Positions 23,405 through 34,732 are shown, counted from the stretch's first letter. The stretch is DNA of 51,063 bases from Symbiodinium natans (GCA_905221605.1 CAJNDS010000463.1:82501-133563); one strand, 5' to 3'. Numbers and translations: made by a program. Notes: generated from the sequence alone by a model not told the origin.

Positions 23405-25229
23405 GGCCCCTTGACTGGGATGACAAAGTTCCGCTGAAGATCCAGGAGCTGGGGGGGGGGGGTGAGCGTAGAGTTTGGGCCTTCTGTGGAATGTTCGACT
23501 TGGGCTTGAGCCCTCAGAGAACATGGGGGCAAGACGAGCATGGAAAAACCATGCTTGCTGAGAGTGACGAAGCTGGGAGCTGCCCCCCCCCCCCCCCCCA
23601 CTTCTGCACCGATTTCCTGACGGTTTTTGCATGACCAAGCTGTTTTCAATCTTAAAGACTCTTGAATGACACCTACTGGTGACCCTTGACCGGCACAGCT
23701 TCAGTAGGCAACCTTGTTTGCTGTCCAAGCTCTCACATAGTCTGCACGCCAACCTTCATCCCAATCCGAGGTGTGAGGCCTATGCTTTTTTAGTGGATTT
23801 GAGTTTCTGAGCGGCTAGAGAAGTTCTATTGCAGTCCTGACAGTCTGGCAGCAAGAAAATGCACGCTTTGGGACCCCAAAGTCAATTCTGTACAGTTTCG
23901 TCTGCTGTGCCGACACGTCATACAACCGCGCTCTCTGTCATGCTGCACCAGCCTCGCAGACGAAGATGCTTTGGTTCACGACAGCTGCCAAGCAGCAGAT
24001 GGAGTCGGTGAATTTCAGGACATCCACTTGTTTAGGAGATCCTAAAGAGCCCAATATCCCTTAGTTAAGGAATATTGCTTAAATAATGTAAGGATCCCTA
24101 CATAAATTAAGCAATCTTCCCTAATCAAGGGATATTGGGCTCTTTGGGATGTTGCCCAAAGTGCAGAGGATGGAAGTCCACATGCTCGTGTCAAGACCAA
24201 GTCTGCATATCGGCTTCTTGGGTCACGACAGTTGCTGGGCTGAGTGAAAGGCCCAGGGCCACGCCACAAAGGCATGGGCAAGGCAGAAAAACTTGCAAAT
24301 GCATGTGAAGACCTTTCGTGAGCTGCTGTGAAACAAAAAGTTGTGTGCCTCATCAAGGCTGACATGATGGCACCGCCCATGACCAACCGCACCTCACGCG
24401 CAACTGCCAAGAATGCAGCATTGACACATCTTGTTCTTGCCTATCAAGGTTTCTCGGGCCTGATGTTTTGAGTGCGCTGATCTGACATAGTGCTGCCCGA
24501 AGGCATCAGACTTGGGGCTTGAGGTGCTCGAAGCCGTGGCTTCCCACGGCCGAAATGCCATGTTCCGAGCCCTTGTCGCTTGCCCTTCTCCCCGTAGTCG
24601 GGTCTCCAAGATCATCATCTAGAGATATCTAGAGCTTAGCCGAAGTGAAGCCGTCTAGGGTCCACATCTCCATATGGGTCTCGGGTCCCAAGGAAAAGAG
24701 CTGTGGGCGAAAGGCTGTGTGCAGCACCCCGAGGCCATGGTGAACGCCACGACCCCCATGAGTCGTAAACCCTAGCTTGCGCCTTCACCAACGGTATGGC
24801 AAGGTTAGACCTGATGAGGACAGCCGAAACTGTGCAGATCCTTTGTCGATCTTGAGTTGCACCTGGCAGGGATGACTTCGGACTTTGACATCTCTTAAGC
24901 GCCACGGGGATGTAGTCTGAGCAATGCTTTTAGCTTAGCCTTCCCAGAAGCGGTGCAAGGCTTTGTCATGGGACCTCACTAGAGAAAAGGCGAGGGTCGC
25001 GTGCCGGGATGGGAATCAACGTTTCGGGGAACACCACCCTAGAAAAAGCACCCTACATGCGCTGAAAAGCCGTCTGAGCTCCTTCAAAAAACTTCAGGGG
25101 TTTTCCAGCTTTTACGGGGCAGTTGGAGCGAGTCAAGCGCCTTAAGTTCGGCTTCTCTTGGATCAGCGTTTCGTGCATCAGTGTATCCACCTGTTTCACC
25201 GACAACAAAGTGCACCGTGTGCTGGAGCC
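23405..25229. other. No gene recognised; contains one hairpin element
   Basis: Apart from the inverted-repeat element at 24039-24150 and the G/C runs, I see nothing supported on either strand. Confidence 0.45.
24039..24150. mobile_element. MITE-like near-palindrome (112 bp)
   Basis: The left half starting ATCCTAAAGAGCCCAATATC is the reverse complement of the right half, with a handful of mismatches over about 52 bases, and meets it at GGATCC. The size, AT-rich stem and full-length foldback are typical of a miniature inverted-repeat element. I see no clear target-site duplication. Confidence 0.8.
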
Positions 25230-27023
25230 ATGATTGCTGCTGCGGCTTTAGTTGGCGTCCTGCTGGCAACGGCTAAGTCGTCTACTGCGCAGCCTAGCTG
25301 TGGCACATCCGATGCTGAGGACATGGGTATTTCAAGATATTTCAAGATGATTTAGTTTCAGATAGGATCTGAACGCGCAGAATTCTTAATCAGTCCCGGC
25401 TTCAAGCCCACAACCGAAGGACATGACAGCGATTCAATTGAAGTTCGGTAACCAGGACCAGGACATGTGGGCCTCACGCACTACGAAGCGGGACCTTGCC
25501 ATGGTAACTCCACAGACGCTCGTTCTGCCCAGCGGGCACGAGATTGTCCTGACGAGTGCTGTGCCCTCCTTTCAAGAAGGTAACTTCTTCATGGCGCTTC
25601 TCTTCGATGCGAAGCGACTCAAGAACGGAGGATTGGAAGCGATCAAGAAGGCTGGCATTCACTGCTCAGACCAGGAAGGAAAGAACCGGGTGCCAGCTCA
25701 GATGTTCGTACCCGACCGAAAACCTCCGTGGACGCTCGCTCTGCATTGCCCTTGGCCGCAAGCAGAAGCAAAAAAGGGGGCGTACGACATCCTTCTGGAC
25801 AGTGCTCATGGGCAGAAGATTGGGACTGTTCACGCAGCTTACAAGCCGGGTCTCCTGAGACGCTACGGCACCACCGCCTGCATCAACAATGTTTGGAATG
25901 GAGTTGAGCCCACCCTCAAGCTTGTGCCTCCGTGGATGGAGTTCCAGCTGCTGCACGGCGTGGACCACTTCCTTGTCTACACACAGCATGGTACCGATGT
26001 GTCAGTGTTGGACTTGTACGAGCCTTACATCAAGGCGGGCCTAGCAACAAGGGTCCACTTCAATGTGTCCGCAAAACTCTCTACGGGTTATCAAACCCAG
26101 CCCTGGATGGCGAACGATTGTCTTTACCGTGCCAAAGGCCACACACGCTGGCTGATGCCCACGGTGGATGCAGATGAGTATTTCAGGTTGGGCCAGAATG
26201 ACACGAAGGGCGACTACTTGAGAACGTTTTGGGACCAAATGGCAAAGGAGGAACTGGTGCGGAAGAACATGTCTGTGTACGCGATCACCGCGCCGCGTAT
26301 TATCTTCGAGAGGAAGATCAATCCAAAAGACCTGGATCACCTTGATATCTCCACAGCATATCGCTATCCGTCCAGTTGTAATCTTCCAAAGTTTGTGTGC
26401 AGACCCGACATGGTCAACACAACATGGATACACTGGCCCTCGAGCTTCATGCCCGAGGGGTTTGAAAACTACCAGCTCGACATGGCATCTGGGCCTAAAA
26501 TCAGAGGAGTTTGTGGATGTTTCTGAAGAATCGAAGTTGAAATTCCCACGGTTAATGAAAATCACTTTGCGGGGGAAGCCTCAAGGAAAGAGGCTTTTTT
26601 GCCCACTACCGCGACAGCCCAACTCAACCAACTATGGCAAAGACCAAGAAGACGGGGCGGAAGCCGGACGTCTTGGATGCTTAGCTGGCTTAGCTCTCCA
26701 ATTCCAAGTGTGTCTCCCTGCTTTTTGGACTGTTGTTTGGGTTTGTGATCATTGAGTTTTTGTGGTCTATGGTACCAAAAAATGTACAAAACTGGTGCAG
26801 CTGACACTTTGATCTTTCTGTGCAGGATGAGACCCTCCTGGCCGACATCCCGGCCGTGCACATGGCGTTGGAGCGTCGCTTCCGCAAGCCATGGGCTGAG
26901 GTTGCCGCGAAGTTCACAAAAGGCGGGGAAAAGGGGAAGCTGGGGAAAGGCGGTTCGGAGGGGGCTCGGAGCAGTTGCTGCTTAGCTATTGGACGTTATG
27001 CTGGAGCCCTAAACGGGCCCTAA
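25230..27023 (+). CDS. GT92-family (DUF23-like) glycosyltransferase, paralogue 2
   Basis: Four exons: 25230-25319, 25420-26478, 26586-26675, 26826-27023, giving about 478 residues in frame. Exon 1 encodes a signal peptide (MIAAAALVGVLLATAKS) and QPSCGTS, matching paralogue 1. Exon 2 holds WMEFQLLHGVDHF, YTQHGTDV, WMANDCLYRAKG and DADEYF. Exon 3 gives GFFAHYR. Exon 4 (DETLLADI, AVHMALERRF, AEVAAKFTKGG) is clearly homologous to the exon at 18591 although it lies after an in-frame TAG in both copies, so it must be reached by splicing. All three introns start GA and end AG. The C-terminus is Gly/Lys-rich and then loses coding character, so the real stop may differ. Exon 2 shares long nucleotide identity with paralogue 1 around the DADEYF region. 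An extracellular or Golgi glycan role is inferred from family and signal peptide. Confidence 0.87.
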
Positions 27024-28461
27024 ACTTAGGCCAGCTCGAAGCCATAAACTCCTTAAGCTAAACCCGAAGTCCCCCATCAGTGTGCCAAGCATCAGCATCT
27101 GCACCTAGCTGAGCAGGGACAGATCTTCCATGCGCTGGTAATAGTCACAGTCTGTTGGGTGCTCTTGGCAGGAACACATCTTCCGAGCTTTGAAGCCCCG
27201 GGCAAATGCCTTTCAGCGATGTTTGTAGGCAGCACGCCAGGGACACACCTTCAAAAGGATCTGAGATCTTCACCATAGGTCAAGGGCTGCCCTGCAGGGT
27301 GAAAAGGATGCAAACCCGTAATGCTCCCAGCATGGAGCCCTTCACCGATGCCACAACTGACACGGCAATGGCAAGGCTCGGGCATACTCGGGCCCACGGC
27401 TTGCAACAGCACCAGAACATAGCTTGAGCATAGCATAAAATTCGCACCATGCTGGGTTTTAGGATGGGTTTAGCGAGGCTTGAGCTTTTCAGTTGCAGGC
27501 TCCGATGAGGCAATCCTGGCGGCATCTTGACAATTCGTGAAGCGGCCAAACAGTGGCCGACATGGAGAAGCTGCATCCCCCAGGCGCTAAAGAGCAGCTT
27601 GGGTCGGCATTGAAAAGGTTGAAAAGACTCAGCAAGAGAGCCCAGTAGTTCAACAGCCCGTTCCAAATCTCGAACAGCCCAAACCCGGCCTTGTGAGGAA
27701 ATACTGTGACATCTGTGCGATTACAGTGCGTTCACGGCTTGGCTTTCGGCGGTACGAGATGGCATAGTCCAGGACAAGTTGTTGACGACAGGCAGTAATG
27801 AAGCAGTGAAACGTTGTGAAATGTAGCGAAACGTAGTGAAGCGTAGCGGAAGGCATAGTGCATAGCAGAACATAACGGAACGTACAGCGGAATGTATAGT
27901 GGAGCGTAGTGGAACGTAGTGATGCAGCGTGAAATGTAGTGAAGACAGTGAAGCACACTGCCAGGCCGAATGTAGCCGGGATCATGCCGGGATCATGCCG
28001 GGATCATGCCGGACTTGCTAACAAAAAAAGTTCGTACAAGCCTGCTGCAATCTGCTGCAAGCCCATGGCTTCTGCCATGGCTGCTCCCTGGCAAACTGCT
28101 GCAACGCGGACACAAGCGCTGGCTCCCCGTCCGACCGCATGGTGATCACAGTCTCTTGCGACCCAACAATTCCAAGCGAACGACCCCAACGCACAAAGTC
28201 CGTGCACATGCTGTCCCTGTATGAGTCTCCGGCCCACGCCCCCCGAAAAGATGCAAAAGGGGCTTCAAAAGGTGATTCAGATCGACTCAGACTCAGATCT
28301 TTCAGAGCTCTCCCTCACCTTTTGGGCAGTTCTCGTGGTCTCAAGACCCAAAGACCCCCCGTGCTCTGGTCTCAAGACCCCAAGACCCCCCCCCCCGGCA
28401 GTCCACTGCATGTTCCAGGGGGTGCCGAGAGCGTGCAAGCTCACCGTGTTAAGTTCATGAC
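27024..28461. other. No gene; low-grade repeats
   Basis: 27797-27960 is a degenerate short tandem repeat rich in GAAACGTAGTG-like units. 27974-28013 holds a 12-bp unit (GGGATCATGCCG) about three times. There are no supported genes. Confidence 0.5.
27974..28013. repeat. 12-bp tandem repeat, three copies
   Basis: GGGATCATGCCG is repeated without change, then runs into unique sequence. Confidence 0.9.
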
Positions 28462-28573
28462 GGTTCATGTAGGGATGCTCCCCTTATACTACGAGTCCTT
28501 AAAGGGAGTATGGTACCCCTATGATCATCCCAATTCAGGACTGTGTACAAGAGGGAACATCCCAAGGTTCATG
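28462..28573. mobile_element. MITE with 8-bp target-site duplication
   Basis: GGTTCATG at 28462-28469 and again at 28566-28573 flanks a foldback element whose ends are GGGATGCTCCCCTTATAC and the complement of GTACAAGAGGGAACATCCC. The terminal inverted repeats resemble those of the element at 47805-47902, so both belong to one family. It has no coding capacity. Confidence 0.8.
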
Positions 28574-28748
28574 CTTTTTGTGCAGAGGTAGGCTAGTGTG
28601 TGTCACGCTGCTAGCTGCTGAGCGATGGGCCGGCAGGTTGCCGTCGAGAAACGAGCTTCCATCGCGCGCAGGCTGGAGTTTCTGCCTATCAAAGTGTTCG
28701 CTGCAATTCTCGTCGTGCCGAAAGTCATGTTAGGAAACATATGTGCAC

Positions 28749-28827
28749 ATATATATATATATATGTGTATATATGTATATATGTATATATGTATATATGT
28801 ATATGTGTATATATGTATATCTATATC

Positions 28828-28886
<59 letters not shown>

Positions 28887-28904
28887 ATATATACACATAC
28901 CGTG
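28749..28904. repeat. TATATG/TATGTA microsatellite
   Basis: About 155 bp of alternating TATATGTA, TATATG and TATATC units ending in a TA run. Open frames across it give only Tyr/Ile/Met/Val/His repeats and are not genes. Confidence 0.95.
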
Positions 28905-28995
28905 TGATGGCTTGCAGAGATTGCCGGCCGTGCCAAAGAGCCGAAAGTCGGCAAGTTCGCATGCGCCTTGAGCCTTAGATTCTTCCCGGGGGCCA

Positions 28996-31900
28996 TGTGG
29001 CGAGCTTCCGCAGTGACTTTACTCTTGTTTAGCAGTGAACCCGGAACCCTCAACCCTCAACCCTCAACCCTCGACCCTCGACCCTCGACCCTCGACCCTC
29101 GACCCTCGACCCTCGACCCTCGACCCTCGACCCTCGACCCTCGACCCTCGACCCTCGACCCTAGACCCTAGACCCTAGACCCTAGACCCTAGACCCTAGA
29201 CCCTAGACCCTAGACCCTAGACCCTAGACCCTAACCAACGGTAAGGTGATCGCCTTCATCGTCGAGGCCGTGCACGCGGCGCAGGTTGGGGACTGTGAGT
29301 CCCTGGTGCAGCAGAAGCCGAGACGTCTTGAAGATTCTGACTCGAGGTGCTCGGGGTTCAGGGTTTTCAGGGTCCAGGGTTCACGGTTTAGGGTTTAGGG
29401 TTTAGGGTTGAGGGTTCAGCGTTCAGGGTTCAGGGTTTCGGGGGCATGAGAACCCTGGCTTTCGTGACATAGCAGAGGTCGAGGGGACCACTTTCAGGTT
29501 ATCGTTTTCAGTCTGTGTTCCAGCGCAAGGAAAAAAAACAGACGGATTCAAAGAAAGAAAGAAACTAGGAACAACAGACCGAGCAAATGAAATAACGCCC
29601 AACATAAATAAGGTGAAAGCCGCCAAATGTCCAGGGAACAGGAAAGCAGTATCAAACGAATAGGCAAGTGCGTGCTGGGCCCCCCAGCCCCGCCCAATCC
29701 TTTTTCTTCCACTTGCTTAAGCCGCTGGTGTTTGTATTGCTCATGAGCAGGATCATTCGTACTAGTATTTTGTTCATGCTAGTATTATTTTGATTACATT
29801 TTTCCGGTTACTATTGCCAAACTACTTTACTGAAAATTCCTAAGCCTTTTAATTGTCATGTCATGATGATCATCATGATTTCAAAAATATGATCTACCAC
29901 TACTACTTGTATCAGTATTCCCTTCTCCTTCCTGTGATTAGAAGGATCATTTGTATTGTTTCCATGATGTCTGATAATAGTGATGACTAGTTACTAGGTT
30001 TCGATTCGCATGGCCACTGTCATGTTGCATGGCCGTTCGTACGATCATTAGAACTCCATTTGTTACACTCACCACGATGTTACTATGATAAAATCAAGGC
30101 AAAACATGCCCCGAAGCATGAGCAAAAGTGAAAGACGTACACCAAGGGAATCTTTCCAAATGTCAATTCTCCCAAAGAACAACAAAGCCCCAACGAAAAG
30201 CTTCCCAAGCAGACAAGAGAAAGGGCGAACCCACCCCGCCGTGTTACTAGGGGTTTTCAGGGGCTTGACAAGTGGAATGGGGTTTACTGGGTTTATGGGG
30301 TTTGCAGGGTTGAACAGTTCCCTTTTTGGGTATCGCAGGCTAGTCGAGGTATGGGGAGGTTGGCCTCAGGGTGCAGTGGGTGAGGGTGCGCCACAGCTTC
30401 GTCACTCAGAGAAAGATAGAGAGGTGACCGAAATTTTTGGGGAAAAGGGATGTGCTCTAAACCCTAAAAACCCTAAACCCTAAAAACCCTAAACCCTAAA
30501 CCCTAAGCCCTAAGCCCTACGCCCCGAGCCCTAAGCCCTAAACCCTCAACCCCGCTCCCCCAAGGCAAGAATCGAAGGAGGAGCCCGATGTATCTCTCTT
30601 TGAGATGGCCGGCGGGCTGCTTGAGGGCTCCTCCCCAGAGTTCCTTAGGGATTCTTGGGAATCATTTTTTTATCTTTTTGGGTTTAGGGCTTAGGGTTTA
30701 GGGTACTGTGATTTTGTTAGGGATGCTTGGGAATATGATGTTTGGGTACTGTGATTTTTCTCAGAAAACAGCTACAACTCGTACTTTTTGCCTGAGGGCT
30801 CCCCAAGCTCAGTGTGAAGGTTCGTGGGGCTCCTCCAGGAGATCGACAAGAAGATGCGGCCCTTCTGGAACTTCACGCTCCGGAGAGACCGCTGCTTGGA
30901 GATGCTTTAGAGTGGGGGGGCATGTGGAGTACCCTTCATGTAAGCCCTTAAAGGGTATGTATAGGGGGATAGAGGGTACTTGGTTCCTTTATGTAAAGGG
31001 TACGCATAGGGGGATCTTGGGTGCTTAGTTCCCTCATTCTTGTCGAACCGACCAACAGTAAGGCTGTTTGGAGATGGTGAACACGCTGACGCACACCAAA
31101 GGCAAGCTCAGCAAGCTCAGCAAGCTTAGCAAGCTCGAGATCCACACTGGGGTCTTCTTGCCCCAGGGCCGCTTTGGCGAAGGATGGGCGGATCCCCTTC
31201 GAAAGCTGCGCCTTGCGCCGATGTCTTTCCTGGCATCGCAGGATCTCAGCAGGGTCAAGCTCCACGTCTGGTCCAACGTGGCGCCGGAGAACGAAGCTTT
31301 AAAGCAGGTGTGTGGGGGGTTTTTCCGAAAGGGGAACCCCAATATTAAGATCCAAAAAGTAGTAGGATCTCCTCATTATTCTGGACCCCTAACAAGGTAC
31401 CCCCAATATCGTAAACCCCCAGGTGTTCGAGCCCTTGCTGAAGAATCCGGCCTACGCAGACAGTATTGAGGTCAGCTACTTCGATGCAGAGAAAGAGGCA
31501 GCAAAAGTGGCAGCTACATTGTATACCAAGCCACTGGAAAAGACCTTGTACGATGTTTACACGAACCAGACAGACTTGACCTCGCTTTCTGACCTCATGC
31601 GGGTGATTCTTCTTTACAACTATGGGGGCGCCTGGATTGACAGTGATGTGCTGCTCATCCGAGACATGACCCCGATACTGGAAGAGGACTGGGCGTATTT
31701 GGGGCAGAGGACCTACATCAACAACGCCGTCATGTCAACGTCGAAGCCGCAGTCGCCCTTCATGCAGGCCTACCTGTCCTACGTGGTCGGAATCCAGTTG
31801 AGCAGGGGACATGCCTGGTACGGCCCGAGGATCTTGAAGGCCCTGGCGCTGCAGATGCAGAAGCCTGGGGATAAGTTGTTTAGAGTTTGAGGTTCAGGGT

Positions 31901-32444
31901 TTGGGGTTTGAGGTTTAGGCTTCGTGTCTGTGCTGATGTACTAAGTGTACTCCGGAGGCAACGGCTTCTTTCTTCTTAAGACGATAACCCTGAACCCTAA
32001 ACCCGGAACAGCAGTTGAGTAAAGATAAAGTCACAAGGTTTCTCCGTGTCTCAGGATGGGGCTGACGGAAGCGCGTTTCCACGTGTTGCCCCAATGCTTC
32101 TTCGATGGTGCTTGGCAACATCTGCCCAATGCCACAGGCTGGAATCAGTTCTTTACAGAAGAAGCTGGGGGCGCATGTCATCATTAAACATTTTCTGGTC
32201 GTCTTTCCTGGCAAAAAAACACTCTGAGAAAAACATGTGCGGTTGCAAGATGAGACGGCGTTGTTTTGTGAGGGCTCCGCGAACAGCAAAGGAAGCACAT
32301 CCAGAGCAAGTCTGGTACATCGATCCGAACGAGAGCCACAATGCCTTTGCCTTCCACTGGCACGGGCGTTGGAAGCTTCCAATTGAGTCAGGTTCCCTTG
32401 CCGACAAGGCAGAGCAACTGTACTCAAAAATGCTGGGTATCTGA
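28996..32444 (+). CDS. DXD-motif (GT32/Gb3-synthase-like) glycosyltransferase, eight exons
   Basis: Model: 28996-29013, 29246-29329, 30578-30622, 30839-30890, 31063-31307, 31423-31874, 32055-32160, 32292-32444, which sums to 385 codons with all phases matching. The first two exons form a signal peptide (MWRASA + VIAFIVEAVHAAQ) and a CESLVQQK stretch of the Leu-Val-Gln type common after dinoflagellate signal peptides. The catalytic core is LSDLMRVILLYNYGGAWIDS followed by DV, the subdomain with the DXD (DSD) metal motif of GT32-like enzymes. Later exons give FHVLPQCFFDG, SHNAFAFHWHGRWKLPIE and SLADKAEQLYSKMLGI, matching the conserved end of that family. Intron starts are mixed: GT (29014, 31308, 31875), GC (30891) and GA (30623, 32161, probably 29330). 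The role is probably sugar transfer in the secretory pathway. The core exons are firm and the two 5' exons are tentative. Confidence 0.82.
29041..29232. repeat. Heptamer array: CCCTCAA, then CCCTCGA, then CCCTAGA
   Basis: Telomere-like C-strand heptamers are arranged in homogeneous blocks: a few CCCTCAA, about 15 CCCTCGA to about 29162, then about 10 CCCTAGA, then CCCTAACC. The array fills the 3' part of the first intron of the GT32-like gene. Confidence 0.97.
29350..29437. repeat. G-strand telomere-like array near an intron 5' end
   Basis: Degenerate GGGTTCA, GGGTTTA and GGGTTGA units follow the second exon of the GT32-like gene by about 20 bases. Confidence 0.9.
30458..30552. repeat. C-strand telomere-like array near an intron 3' end
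   Basis: CCCTAAA, CCCTAAAAA, CCCTAAG and CCCTACG units lie just upstream of the exon starting at 30578. Together with 29350-29437 they form inverted repeats at the two ends of one proposed intron. Confidence 0.9.
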
Positions 32445-33545
32445 GCACCTGCTGTAGGCAATGCAGAATTCGCTCAAGGTGGCTACAGGAGCCAATTCCC
32501 ACCAGAGGACTTGAAGAGGTTTCATGGTTACCTTTTGAGGGCCTTCAAGGGCCCTTCTGATGCCAGTGTGAACAGACTGCAACCTCAGTGCATGTCGCGA
32601 AGTGGGCAGGCGTGGAGTGCAATCGAGTCGCGGTGTGGTTTGCGTTGATTGGAAGGCGGTTGCGACAGCTTGTGGCATCAATGATCCCATGATTCATTCT
32701 AGCTCACTTAACCTGCTGGTAAAAAAACGGGTTTCCGTTGGGCCGAAGAGAAAAAAATCACTCATACTAATAAAAATAGTTCACATGCCCTATTGCTTGG
32801 TGGGGAGTGGCAGCGGGAGTGAGAAGAGTTGTGCACCACAAGTGTCCGTCGATCCCAGCAAAAGACATGGAGCCCAAGATGCGCCCTTCACACAGGCCAC
32901 GCTGATGCGGCGGCTTCTTGCCGGAAAGGAAAGGAAAGGGGGTCCCAAAAGAGGATGAATCTGATGGCGCAGTACCAAGCCAACGGCTTCAAAGCACTCC
33001 AGGCTCTGTGCGCCAAATGCCTCGTGCATTGATTTTTGTTTTTGCATCGTTTGCCCTTAACGCCGAATGTTCGCCCACGCTGAGTGGGACGCTGGCAAGC
33101 TACGCCGACGTCGCATTGGGGGGGGCTTGCGTGTACTTCGAAGCCGCAGAAAACCATGTGATATTTATTGTGGATATGAGGTTTGAGTGATTTCACAAGA
33201 TAAACTCAACAGCTCAAGAATCAGTGAATCTTCCCTTTCGTCAGGCACTTCCGTCATGGCTCACCTGGCCAAGCCACATGCAGGTTCGGTTTGGGACTGG
33301 CCCACACTGTGCACATTTCGGCTTGTCGAGACTTGTCGTGTGCTTTCTTTATGGTGTGCTTTGTCCGAGAGCGCTGAAAGCCAACGGGAAGAGATTCCAT
33401 GTGATTTGACAAGACACGGGCATCAGCGAGGTTCTCCAAAGCGTGGCTCACGTGTTCAATGTTGCCATTTTTGTCTCGAAGCTGCAGGTTTCCACACGCG
33501 TGCTCCCAGTTGTGCCCATTTCGTCCCTGGTGGCGTTCTGGCACC
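32445..33545. other. Intergenic, no gene recognised
   Basis: This lies between the GT32-like stop and the FkbM start. No supported feature is seen. Confidence 0.45.
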
Positions 33546-34732
33546 ATGCTTCATTCAGTTCTGCTGCTTTCGACCATCGCCGCAGTGGCGGCCGAGCAGT
33601 GTGAAGGCAGTTCAGACACAAACGAGCTTATGCAACACCCGAACAAGCATAAGAAAGCACACCGCCCAGCACACACTTTTGAGAGCGGGACCCAGATTTG
33701 CTTCGCGGACCTGTGCGTGAGCCCATCGGACGCGCCCCTCTTCGACTGGAAGACCGGATGGAACAGCTTCTTGCATTCCGAGGGTTCCGAGGGGCGCCTG
33801 GGCCTGGATCCTTTACAAGGTTGCTGTGAAAGCTGCGACGCGGTTGCGACGTGCAGCAATTCAGAGAAAGAGGAGCACATCTTGGTGGAGCACATCTTAC
33901 CTTTCATGCTCCCGCCTGCCAAAGAAAAGCCGGTCTTCCTGGAGCTTGGGGGGATGGATGGATGGCATGAGACCAACACCTACTTTCTGGAGAAGTGCCT
34001 GGGTTGGAAGGGGATGCTGATTGAGGCGAACCCTGAGAACTTCAAGAACCTGCACCGCAACCGGCCCAACGCCCTGAAGATCTCCAGCGCCATCTGCACC
34101 AACACCAGCAGGGTGGTCTTCGGCAGTGCCCGGGCCGCCGGAAGGATCTTGAACAACCACCCCCGTCACCTCTCCGAGGAGGACACCCTCCCCTGCTCGC
34201 CCCTCCAGGCCTTCTTCGATGTCCTGGGCGTCGGGCAGGTCACCGTGTTCAGCCTCGACGTCGAGGGCTTTGAGCCTTGGTGGGGCTACCAGGTACCCCT
34301 TTCGCCCTTTTCCTTTTCTTTTTTTTGGTTCTGGGGCTCCCTGATGAAGTAGCCCAACCCCAAAAAAAAAGAAGGGGCGCGGCCTTTTTGGAAAGGAGGG
34401 TTCCCTATTGGGCTACCCAGGAGCTGTCGGTGCTGGAGTCTGTGAATTGGCACAGGGTGAAAGTGGGAGCGCTGGTCGTCGAGGAGTTGCAGCTTGATCG
34501 TGACCAGCAGAAGAACAAAGATGTCAGGCGGCTGCTGAAGGAGACGGCCAAGCTCGAAATGCTGGGAGTCTCTTGCTGGAAGGAGGTGGCTTGCGATTCC
34601 TACTGGATCAACCCGCTGCTCTTCGATCACGAGGCCGCGAAGGCGTATCTTCGCCGCCACCCATTCCCCAGCGAGAAGTACCGGGTGAAGCCGGAGACTG
34701 CCTGCTCCAAAGCCTCGAAAACTGTTCTGTAG
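33546..34732 (+). CDS. FkbM-family SAM methyltransferase, secreted
   Basis: Two exons, 33546-34292 and 34421-34732, give 352 residues in phase 0. A signal peptide (MLHSVLLLSTIAAVAA) is followed by the cysteine-bearing stretches ICFADLC and CCESCDAVATC. The methyltransferase core has FLELGGMDGWHETNTYFLEK (motif I, about residue 132), LIEANPENF (motif II acidic end), RNRPNALKISSAIC, and SLDVEGFE (about residue 236). This is the FkbM order of Glu-Gly loop, E(A/P)NP and LDVEGFE. FkbM enzymes O-methylate sugars and related hydroxyls, so a glycan target is plausible but not shown. The single intron is GT-AG, 128 bp, flanked by the near-direct repeat GGGCTACCAG/GGGCTACCCAG. The C-terminal exon has paired Cys and ends in VL. 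A broken paralogue begins at 50667. Confidence 0.9.

Noticed and set aside
28603-29053. Tyr/Ile/His-rich frames on both strands
   Set aside because: They arise from the TATATG microsatellite.
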